From assembly GCA_030426805.1 (NCBI GenBank), contig JAUHXU010000002.1:558001-622000 (forward strand): DNA of 64,000 nucleotides. Direction: 5' to 3'. Numbering within the stretch: position 1 is the first letter of the stretch; each line of letters starts with the position of its first letter. Below are positions 34,950 to 41,840 of this stretch, one piece after another. The translations under genes and the position numbers were made by a program. The DNA is from a bacterium (GTDB lineage Bacteria; Planctomycetota; JAFGQW01). Under the pieces are notes generated by a model. It was not told where the DNA came from, searched no databases, and saw nothing but the letters and a program-made list of their open reading frames with translations.

Positions 34950-36169
34950 CGGATCCGGTCGAACGCGGCGCGCAGGCGCTCGCCTTGGGGGGCACGCACG
35001 TGGCCGACGAATCCGATCCACCCTTCGAGCCACGCGCGAAGCGCCGCCGGGTCGGGGAGGCGCTGGCCTTCGAGTCGCACCGCGTCGGGGCCGTGCACGG
35101 CGGCGTTGTGGATGATCGCGCGCAGCCGGCGCACCGTCTCGCGCGGCACGCCGACTTCGTCGTTGACGACGAGGCCGGTCACGGTCTGCCGACCACCCTT
35201 GCGGTGCACGCGTCGCTTCTCCGGCGCGACCTCGAAGCCCTCCTCGCGGACGATGCGTGCGACGAGCGGGATGAAGCGTCGCAGCGCGCCGCGCAGTTCC
35301 GCGTCACCGGAGAACGTCAGGTCGTCCGCGTAGCGCGTGTAGGTCGCCCCGGTGCGCGCCGCGAGACCGGCGAGTCGGCGGTCGAGTCGGCGCGCGACGA
35401 GGTTCGCGATCGCGGGGCTCGTCGGCGCGCCCTGCGGCAGAAACGGCGGCGTGATCGGAAAGCCGCGGTAGGCGCGGCGCGACTGTCCCACGCCGTCGGA
35501 CCACGCGAGCGTGGACAGGTGACGCCGGTGCGTGAACGGAAACGCGTCCGGTCGAAATGTCGTCAGCAGTGCGAGGAGCACCGAGGCCTCGGTCGAGTAG
35601 CCGAGCGATCGGAACAGCCCACGCACCCGGCGGTAGGTCACCGCGTGGAAGAAGTCGCGCAGGTCGAATCGCACGACGACCGCGCGGCCACGGTGGGCGG
35701 CGGCGTTCGTCGCGATGCTGCGTCCGGAGCGAAAGCCGTGGACGCAGTCGTCGAGCGGCACGCCGTCGAGGATGTTGCGCAGGATCCAGCGTTGCGCCGC
35801 CTTCAACTCGGGCTTCGGGGCGAGTACGAGCCGCTCGCCGCCGTGCGGCTTGCCCAGCGTGAACAGGTGGTAGTGCGGCGAGGCGAGCGAGTAGGCGCTC
35901 GACGGATTCGCGAGCCACAGCACGCGCGGCCACGGTCGGCCCATCGCCCGTGCGAGTTGATCGAGGTTCGCGAAGACCGGCAGACCGTCGCGCGCGAGTC
36001 GATCCGGATCGCCGTCGTCGGTCGGCTGCACGAGGTCGCCGGTGAACGGATCCGGGTAGCGCCACGGCGGCGGCGGGGCGTCGGGATCGGCGCGGCGCCG
36101 GGCCGCGGGTCGGCGCGCACGGTGTTCGGCGCTACTCAGCCAGCGCCGCAGGAGACGCTTCAGTCCCAC
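34934..36169 (-). CDS. Retron reverse transcriptase
   Basis: 411 aa. GTG 36169 is the first start codon in frame after the upstream stop. RT motifs in order: FTLGKPHGGERLVLAPKPEL (motif 1/2 region, about 103-122), GFRSGRSIATNAAAH with the retron-specific NAxxH at 155-159, RFDLRDFF (motif 3, Asp169), FLPQGAPTSPAIAN (motif 4, QG 246-247), YADD at 280-283 (catalytic), and VTG at 330-332, the second retron hallmark. There is no maturase domain X or HNH domain, which argues against a group II intron. It should reverse-transcribe the adjacent non-coding RNA into branched msDNA. The upstream RNA and the 16-nt overlap with a methyltransferase gene define the operon. Confidence 0.95.
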   Translation of the reverse strand: MGLKRLLRRWLSSAEHRARRPAARRRADPDAPPPPWRYPDPFTGDLVQPTDDGDPDRLARDGLPVFANLDQLARAMGRPWPRVLWLANPSSAYSLASPHYHLFTLGKPHGGERLVLAPKPELKAAQRWILRNILDGVPLDDCVHGFRSGRSIATNAAAHRGRAVVVRFDLRDFFHAVTYRRVRGLFRSLGYSTEASVLLALLTTFRPDAFPFTHRRHLSTLAWSDGVGQSRRAYRGFPITPPFLPQGAPTSPAIANLVARRLDRRLAGLAARTGATYTRYADDLTFSGDAELRGALRRFIPLVARIVREEGFEVAPEKRRVHRKGGRQTVTGLVVNDEVGVPRETVRRLRAIIHNAAVHGPDAVRLEGQRLPDPAALRAWLEGWIGFVGHVRAPQGERLRAAFDRIRWPSA

Positions 36170-36230
36170 GGGTTCACGCCACGGTTCTCCCCGGCCCTCG
36201 AGGGTACCGGCTCTCGACGATAGAGATGCA

Positions 36231-36411
36231 CGGGGGCGTCGGGTCTACTGCGCTCACCGCAAGGGAGCGGGGAGAAAGGCCTTTCTCCCTGCGCCCTTAT
36301 CAGACTGTCGGGCTCGAGGATCGCGCACGGCGCAACGCCGCACCCCGAGGACGCTTCCGAGCGAACTCGCGAAGCGTCGCGTCGGATCTAAACGCCGGGA
36401 CGCCCCCGGCG
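36231..36411 (-). ncRNA. Predicted retron msr-msd RNA
   Basis: Reading the minus strand, a1 (CGGGGGCGTC, 36408-36399) and a2 (GACGCCCCCG, 36240-36231) are perfect 10-nt complements. Between them: a candidate branching G at 36388 in TTTAGATCC; msr hairpin 1 at 36378-36350 (8 bp, a bulged G, 4 bp, TTCG tetraloop); msr hairpin 2 at 36349-36313 (outer CTCGGGG/CCTCGAG, inner CGGCG/CGCCG); and a long msd hairpin at 36298-36261, 19 paired positions with two mismatches around a GGCC centre. The layout a1-msr-msd-a2-RT is that of retrons. Predicted msDNA is at most about 72 nt, template 36312-36241. The branch site is AGA, not the usual AGC, so it is uncertain. Confidence 0.85.
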
Positions 36412-36417
36412 CGCGGC

Positions 36418-36446
36418 ATTATAGCAGCGCCACGGCCGATTGCCAC
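36418..36446 (-). promoter_or_regulatory. Retron promoter
   Basis: On the minus strand a perfect TATAAT (36423-36418) is preceded, at 17-nt spacing, by GTGGCA (36446-36441, four of six to TTGACA). Transcription should begin near 36411, three bases before repeat a1, as expected for a retron transcript. It lies back to back with the gene at 36586. Confidence 0.75.
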
Positions 36447-36585
36447 CGGAGGGGGGCGGCCCCGGAGACGCGCCGCCGGGCCGTTCCATGCCGAAAGTTC
36501 TTGCTCCGATCCCGCGCCTCGGTCGATAGTTGGGGCCGATTCGGGCGGGGCGCGTGAGGCCCGGCCAACCGCGGACAGGTGGACG

Positions 36586-37089
36586 ATGACCGACAGCGAC
36601 GCGAAGCGAGCGTTCGAGGATGGGCCGATCGAGGGCGTGATCGTCCAGGACTTCGAGCCCTACGACGACGAACGCGGATGGCTCGCGGAGATCTTCCGCA
36701 GCGACGAGATCGACGCGGACCTGATGCCGGTCATGGGCTACGTCTCGATGACGAAGCCCGGCGTCGCGCGCGGGCCGCACGAACACGTCACGCAGACCGA
36801 CATCTTCGTGTTCGCCGGCCCCGGTACGTTCAAAGTCTACCTGTGGGACAACCGCGAGGAGAGCCCGACGTTCAACAGCCGGCAGACCTTTCTCGCCGGC
36901 GTGGACGAGCGTCGCGTCGTCGTGATCCCGCCCGGTGTGGTGCACGCCTACGCGGTCGTGAGCGACGAAGCCGGTCTCGTCTTCAACTTGCCGAACCAGC
37001 TCTACGCCGGGCAGGGCAAGAAGGAGAAGGTCGACGAGATCCGCTGGGAGGAGTGCGACGAGCGCGAATCCCCCTTCACCCTCGACTGA
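36586..37089 (+). CDS. RmlC-like cupin, dTDP-4-dehydrorhamnose 3,5-epimerase family
   Basis: 167 aa, close to the usual family length. The RmlC-type jelly-roll is recognisable: PIEGVIVQDFEPYDDERGWL, then YVSMTKPGVARGPHEHVTQ with the active-site-region His pair, GTFKVYLWDNREESPTF, and VVVIPPGVVHAYAVVSDEAG. The family epimerises 4-keto nucleotide sugars for surface polysaccharides. No other rml genes are adjacent, and the HEHVTQTD sequence differs from classical RmlC, so the exact sugar is unclear. AGGTGG sits 3-4 nt before ATG. The gene is divergent from the retron; their promoters share the region 36418-36580. Confidence 0.85.
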   Translation: MTDSDAKRAFEDGPIEGVIVQDFEPYDDERGWLAEIFRSDEIDADLMPVMGYVSMTKPGVARGPHEHVTQTDIFVFAGPGTFKVYLWDNREESPTFNSRQTFLAGVDERRVVVIPPGVVHAYAVVSDEAGLVFNLPNQLYAGQGKKEKVDEIRWEECDERESPFTLD

Positions 37090-37199
37090 CCGCCGCGGCG
37101 AATCACGCCCTCGTCCCTCCCCGAGACCCTGGCGTATCTCCTTGCCGTCTGATACTTTAGCTCCTTCGGCGCTGGGGAGCGCGAAGGAGAAGACGGGGC

Positions 37200-37910
37200 A
37201 TGTCGATCGGGACCGCTCTGCTGCGCGGGATCGCGTTCGGGGTCGCCATCGCGACGACGGTCGCGGCGCAAACGCCGCACCTGTCGATGCGCGCGGCCGC
37301 GCTCTCGAAACGGCTTGCGCACGCGCCACTGGATGCGGTGAGCGTCGAGCGCCTGCTGCGCACCGAGCGCCACGCACCGGCGTTTCGCGAGGTGCTCTTC
37401 TACGGCGAGGGGCGTGCGGTTCGCGCCGCCGCCCGATGCCTCGTCGCGCTGCGCGATCGGGTCACGGTCGACGGCATCCTGTCGCGCGCGGCGAACGGTG
37501 AACTCGGCCCGGCCCGCTATCCGGCCGCGCTGTTCGGCTGGGTCGTCGGCGCGAGCTACGATGCCAAGCTCGTCCCGCGGATTCGGCCGATGCTCCGCTC
37601 CGGCGATCCCGCGACGCGCCTCTTCGCGCTCCACGCGCTGGAGACGCTGACCTATGTCCGGTGGGCGATGCCCGAGTTCGAGCCCGCGTTCGCGAACCCC
37701 GGTCGGCTGTGGGCGATGGACCGCTGGCTGCGCCGAGTCCACACGCAGGAGTGGGTCGAAGAGCGAATCCGCCCGATGCTCGCGAAGCTCGAGGGGGCCG
37801 AGCGCGACCGTGCCGCCGCGTTCCTCGCGCGCTACCGTCCGGCGGTCGAGACCGAATCGCCGGTGCTGCGCTTCAACCTCCGCGTCGCGTCCGCCCGACG
37901 AAGCCGCTGA
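37200..37910 (+). CDS. Exported HEAT-like protein
   Basis: 236 aa. Signal peptide MSIGTALLRGIAFGVAIATTVAAQ. The mature protein has helix pairs of HEAT type (GRAVRAAARCLVALRDRVTV, PATRLFALHALETLTYV) and an arginine-rich C-terminus. AAGGAG lies about 10 nt before the ATG. Its 3' end overlaps the convergent DUF1573 lipoprotein gene by 38 nt (37873-37910); both frames look coding there, so the overlap appears real. Function unknown. Confidence 0.75.
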   Translation: MSIGTALLRGIAFGVAIATTVAAQTPHLSMRAAALSKRLAHAPLDAVSVERLLRTERHAPAFREVLFYGEGRAVRAAARCLVALRDRVTVDGILSRAANGELGPARYPAALFGWVVGASYDAKLVPRIRPMLRSGDPATRLFALHALETLTYVRWAMPEFEPAFANPGRLWAMDRWLRRVHTQEWVEERIRPMLAKLEGAERDRAAAFLARYRPAVETESPVLRFNLRVASARRSR

Positions 37911-39615
37911 TCGGGATCCGCTTCTTCGGGTCGGTCGGGTCGTTCGACTCGAACGTGACGTGCCCTTGCAAGCGGCTCGCCTGCCACCCCTTCGGCAACG
38001 TGACCGCGATCTCGTAGTCGCCGTTCGCCAAGGCCTGCACCTGGACGTCGAACAGGTCGTCCGGTGACACCGCGACGTTTCGCAGCGCGAAGTCCGCGAC
38101 GCCGGGGGCGCGCACGGTCAGCTTCGCGGTTCGCGCGTGGCCGATCGGCACGCGGCCGAAGCTGAGACCTGCCGGGCTCACCGTCGTGTTGCCGGCGATC
38201 GTGCCCATCACCGAGTAGACCAGTGGGCTGTCGGTCAGATTGGTTTCGATCGACGCGACCGCCCGGAACGGGCCGACCCGCATCCCCTTCGCGATCCGCA
38301 CCCGCACGGCTTGCCAGCCTTCCGCCTCGGGGTGCGGCTTCGGCTCGTGGTTGGCCATCTGGGCCGGCACCGGATGCGCGCTGCGGTCGGGGGCGTCGAC
38401 GCGCTCGAACGTGATCGACGGGTGTGTGGCGCGGACCGATCGGATCTCGATGCGTTCCTTCGGGTCGGCGGCACGCAACCAGATCAACGTCTCGGCGCCG
38501 TGGGCCGCGGGCAGGTTCGAGAAGTAGGCCACCTGCGGGTCGAACACGACGACCGCCCGAACTTCGCCTTCGACGACGAGCTCGAGCCGCGGTTCGTCCG
38601 GATCGTTCGACAGGATCGTGAACGACGCCGGACGGGTCCCGGTGCGGTTGGTCGTGTCGTAGAACCCGGTCACGAAGATCTCGCCACCCGGCTCGATCGT
38701 CGCGCTCGATTCGACCTTCTCGAAGTCCACCTCGTAGGTGCCGGTCTCCGGATTGCGCTTGATCGACCCGCCGGGCCTCGCGACCTGCGCGTCACGATCC
38801 CGGTGCAGCGGGGTGGCGAGGCAGCCGCACGACGGCCGGATCCCGAGGATCTTCAGCGGCCGGCCACCGCGGTTGCGAACGCGGAACGTATGGCGAACCA
38901 ACCGGCCCGACGGCACGTTCCCGTAGTGAAAGACCAGTTCGTCGGTCGCGATGTCGGCCACGTCGTTCAGCGACCGGGCCGGCGATCCGTCGAGAAACAG
39001 GGCCGCGCCGTGATAAAGCGTCTCCAGCTGCGACACCGGGATCGTCCGGAGGCCGCGATCGGGATCGAGGATCTCGACGCGGTCATCGGGCACGAGCCGT
39101 TTGAACAGGACGAACCGGCCGTCTTCGGCGGGGGCGCCGACGACCGTTGAGTGCAGGACGACGATGCCGGGTCGCCCCCGCGCGAGAAACGTCGCGAGCG
39201 GCTCCTCGACCGCCTTTGGCTCGAGGCCGAGCCCCGCGAGAAAGCGGACGACGTGGCCGAGGTAGACGCCGCGCACGCTCGTCCCGAGGTCCTTGCGCAC
39301 GTCGAACAGCGGCACCGATGCGTAGCCGACGTCCTTCAGGAGTTGGTAGACCACCTGCGCGACGACCGGCCGATTCGAGCGGTCGCGGAACCGCTCGGGG
39401 CCGTCCTCGAACGACGCGTTGGCGCGGGGTGCGAGGGTGACGCTGCTCCGGCGAGAGGGCTCGGTCGGCGCGTCCTGCTTCGGTCGCGCGGTCGCCGAAT
39501 CGCGCGTCGGATCGGTCGTGGTCGGGCGGTCGTCGCCACATCCCGCGAGGACGCACACGAACGCGAACAGGGCCGTCGTCGCGGCGCGGCGGGCGTTGGA
39601 TCGGAGGTTTCGCAT
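37873..39615 (-). CDS. Lipoprotein with C39-peptidase-like and DUF1573 domains
   Basis: 580 aa from ATG 39615. Lipoprotein signal ending VCVLAGC. Residues about 70-215 have the shape of a C39-like cysteine peptidase domain (VVAQVVYQLLKDVGYASVPL, GRPGIVVLHSTV, RVEILDPDRGLRTIP), but the usual active-site Cys in the first helix is replaced, so it is probably inactive. A DUF1573 immunoglobulin-like domain follows (FHYGNVPSGRLVRHTFRVRN, IRPSCGCLATPL), and a second Ig-like region closes the protein. C39-DUF1573 fusions are common in Planctomycetota, by my recollection. It is divergent from the MoxR gene and overlaps a convergent gene by 38 nt. Confidence 0.85.
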   Translation of the reverse strand: MRNLRSNARRAATTALFAFVCVLAGCGDDRPTTTDPTRDSATARPKQDAPTEPSRRSSVTLAPRANASFEDGPERFRDRSNRPVVAQVVYQLLKDVGYASVPLFDVRKDLGTSVRGVYLGHVVRFLAGLGLEPKAVEEPLATFLARGRPGIVVLHSTVVGAPAEDGRFVLFKRLVPDDRVEILDPDRGLRTIPVSQLETLYHGAALFLDGSPARSLNDVADIATDELVFHYGNVPSGRLVRHTFRVRNRGGRPLKILGIRPSCGCLATPLHRDRDAQVARPGGSIKRNPETGTYEVDFEKVESSATIEPGGEIFVTGFYDTTNRTGTRPASFTILSNDPDEPRLELVVEGEVRAVVVFDPQVAYFSNLPAAHGAETLIWLRAADPKERIEIRSVRATHPSITFERVDAPDRSAHPVPAQMANHEPKPHPEAEGWQAVRVRIAKGMRVGPFRAVASIETNLTDSPLVYSVMGTIAGNTTVSPAGLSFGRVPIGHARTAKLTVRAPGVADFALRNVAVSPDDLFDVQVQALANGDYEIAVTLPKGWQASRLQGHVTFESNDPTDPKKRIPISGFVGRTRRGG

Positions 39616-39748
39616 GAGATTCGATCGGAAGTCTACCCCTCGTCGCGGGCGGCCGGAAGGGCGGGAGACCTTTTCCACGACGGAGCCCCGTCGGCCGGCT
39701 ACAATGACGACGCCCGTCACGTCACGATCCTCGATCCGGGAGCCTTCG

Positions 39749-40729
39749 TTGCAAGATCGACCGAGTCCCGAACCCGCGACGACCGCGCCGCCGGCCGCGG
39801 CGACCGACGCGTCCCTCGACCGCCTGCGCACGACCATCGGGCACGTCTTTCTCGGCAAACCCGACGCGGTCGATCTCGCGATCGTCGCGCTCCTCGCGCG
39901 CGGGCACATCCTGCTCGAGGACATCCCCGGCGTCGGCAAGACGACGCTGGCGCGAGTGCTCGCCGCGAGCGTGCGCGGCACGTTCAAGCGGGTGCAGTTC
40001 ACCGCCGACCTGTTGCCCGCCGACGTGCTCGGCGTCAGCGTCTATCAGGCCGAGCAGAGCCGCTTCGTCTTCCAGCCGGGACCGGTGTTCACGAACGTGC
40101 TCGTCGCCGACGAGATCAACCGCGCGACACCGCGGACGCAGTCGTGTCTGCTCGAGGCGATGAACGAGGGGCAGGTGTCCGTCGACGGCCAGACGCACGT
40201 GCTGCCGCAGCCGTTCCTCGTCGTGGCGACGCAGAACCCGCTCGAGTATCTCGGCACCTACCCGTTGCCCGAGTCGCAACTCGACCGGTTCCTCGTCCGC
40301 GTCCGGATCGGCTACCCCGATCGCGGCACGGAGCGCGAGGTGCTGCGCAGTCGCCGCGAGGGCGATCCGGCGTCCGCCGTGACGCCGGTGCTCGACGCCG
40401 ACGCGGTCGTGGCGCTCCAGGCGCGCGTGCGCGAGGTTCGCATCGAGGACGCGATCGAGGACTACGTGCTCGACATCGTCGACGCGTCGCGCCACCACGC
40501 CGACGTGGAGGTCGGCCTGAGTCCGCGCGGGTCGCTCGCACTGATGACCGCGGCGCAGGCGCACGCGCTGCTTCGCGGCCGTGACTACGTGATCCCGGAC
40601 GACGTGAAGCGGCTCGCACCGCACGTGTGCGCGCACCGAATCGTCCCGACGGACGGCAGCGCGACGGACGCCGCGGTGAGCGAGGCGCTCGTGCACGAGA
40701 TCGTCGCGTCGGTGACGCCGCCGAGGTAG
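39749..40729 (+). CDS. MoxR-family AAA+ ATPase
   Basis: 326 aa from TTG 39749. This start is chosen because GGGAG lies about 6 nt upstream, while the ATG at 39704 overlaps a TACAAT -10-like box and has no Shine-Dalgarno. Walker A is GVGKTT (61-66), Walker B VLVADEINRA (Asp121/Glu122), and sensor 1 region VVATQNPLEYLGTYPLPESQ is typical of MoxR proteins. MoxR ATPases act as chaperones for metal-cofactor or envelope complexes and are almost always next to a DUF58 protein, as here (4-nt gap). It is the first gene of the MoxR-DUF58-transglutaminase operon. Confidence 0.93.
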   Translation: MQDRPSPEPATTAPPAAATDASLDRLRTTIGHVFLGKPDAVDLAIVALLARGHILLEDIPGVGKTTLARVLAASVRGTFKRVQFTADLLPADVLGVSVYQAEQSRFVFQPGPVFTNVLVADEINRATPRTQSCLLEAMNEGQVSVDGQTHVLPQPFLVVATQNPLEYLGTYPLPESQLDRFLVRVRIGYPDRGTEREVLRSRREGDPASAVTPVLDADAVVALQARVREVRIEDAIEDYVLDIVDASRHHADVEVGLSPRGSLALMTAAQAHALLRGRDYVIPDDVKRLAPHVCAHRIVPTDGSATDAAVSEALVHEIVASVTPPR

Positions 40730-40733
40730 TGCG

Positions 40734-41840
40734 GTGAGTTCGGTCGCGTCGGCTGCACGGGGCGTCTTCGTCGCACTCGGAGCGACGACCGGGCGATTCA
40801 CACGCACCGGCCGGTGGCTCCTGTTCGGCACGATGTTGTGCTACCTCGCCGGCTTCCTCTGGGATCGCTACCACTTCCTCGTCGTGACCTCGATCGTCAT
40901 TCCGCTCGTCGCGGTGTCGATCCCGGTGGCGCGAGCGAGCCTGCGTGGCGTGCGGATCCGCGTCCGGACGCCGACGCGCGTCGTCGCCGGCCGGCCGTTC
41001 GCGCTCACGGTCGAGGTCCACAAGCGCGGCGGTTGGGTCGCGGCGCGGGCACTGCAGGTCTCGCCGCCGGTCGCGTTGCGCGGACTACCGCTCGGGCTGG
41101 CGTGCGTGCCGCGGGGGGCGACCGCGCGCTGCACCGGCCGCTTCGTCGTCGCCCGTCGCGGCGTCGTGCATCTGGACAACCTGCGCGTCTCGACGCGGGC
41201 GCCGTTCGGCCTCTACGAACGGACCGCGCGTGTGCCGATCGATCGCGCGTTGATCGTGCATCCGGCCCCGGCGCGGCTTCGGACGTTGTCGCTGCCGCCC
41301 GCGGGGCGACTCGCCGCCGGCATCGGTGTGGAGCAGCGCGTCCGCGGACACGACGAGTTCTACGGCCTCCGCGAGATGCGGCCGGGTGACCGCGTGCGGA
41401 GCATCTGCTGGCGCGCGTCGGCACGACGCGGCGCGCTGGTCGTTCGCGAGATGCGGGCGGACGCGGGGCACGAGGTGGAGTTGATCGTCCATCCGCCGCG
41501 GGGCGCGTCGGCGCGCGAGGTGACGGTTCTCGCGGACCGCGCGGCGTCGGTCGCGGCGGCGATCGTCGATCGGTTGATGCGTTCCGGCGTGCGGCTCCGC
41601 GTCGAGGTGCGGGGCGCGAATGCCGGATCGGTCGTCGTCGCGGGCGGGGCGCGAGAGCGGGCGGCCGCGCTCGACTTGCTCGCGCGCTACGGCCCGGGCG
41701 GACGACCGCCGGAAGAGGGGGCTCCGACCGTGCGATGCCGCCGGGTGCACGTCGTGCCCGGGACCGGCGAGCCGGTGGACGCCCAACCGCACGACCTCGT
41801 CGTGCCGGTGGTCGGTGCACCGAGGCGCCCACGATGGTGA
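40734..41840 (+). CDS. DUF58 protein
   Basis: 368 aa from GTG 40734. Two N-terminal helices (TGRWLLFGTMLCYLAGFLWD, then HFLVVTSIVIPLVAVSIPV) anchor it, followed by a beta-rich region and the DUF58 hallmark EFYGLREMRPGDRVRSICWR near residue 205. A VWA-like C-terminal half lacks a clear MIDAS motif. It sits between the MoxR ATPase (4-nt gap) and a transglutaminase-domain protein (7-nt overlap), the standard order for this envelope-related operon. Its biochemical role is unknown. Confidence 0.9.
   Translation: MSSVASAARGVFVALGATTGRFTRTGRWLLFGTMLCYLAGFLWDRYHFLVVTSIVIPLVAVSIPVARASLRGVRIRVRTPTRVVAGRPFALTVEVHKRGGWVAARALQVSPPVALRGLPLGLACVPRGATARCTGRFVVARRGVVHLDNLRVSTRAPFGLYERTARVPIDRALIVHPAPARLRTLSLPPAGRLAAGIGVEQRVRGHDEFYGLREMRPGDRVRSICWRASARRGALVVREMRADAGHEVELIVHPPRGASAREVTVLADRAASVAAAIVDRLMRSGVRLRVEVRGANAGSVVVAGGARERAAALDLLARYGPGGRPPEEGAPTVRCRRVHVVPGTGEPVDAQPHDLVVPVVGAPRRPRW

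Noticed and set aside
34934..36169. Group II intron or diversity-generating RT
   Set aside because: No maturase domain X, no HNH, no intron RNA domains and no template/variable repeat pair; NAxxH, VTG and an adjacent a1/a2 RNA point to a retron.
36190..36230. CCCTCGAGGG palindrome between a2 and the RT start as an operator
   Set aside because: A single 10-nt GC palindrome is expected by chance here and no second copy lies at the promoter.
37873..37910. Both convergent overlaps, here and at 44025-44062, are exactly 38 nt
   Set aside because: No shared sequence found; most likely coincidence.
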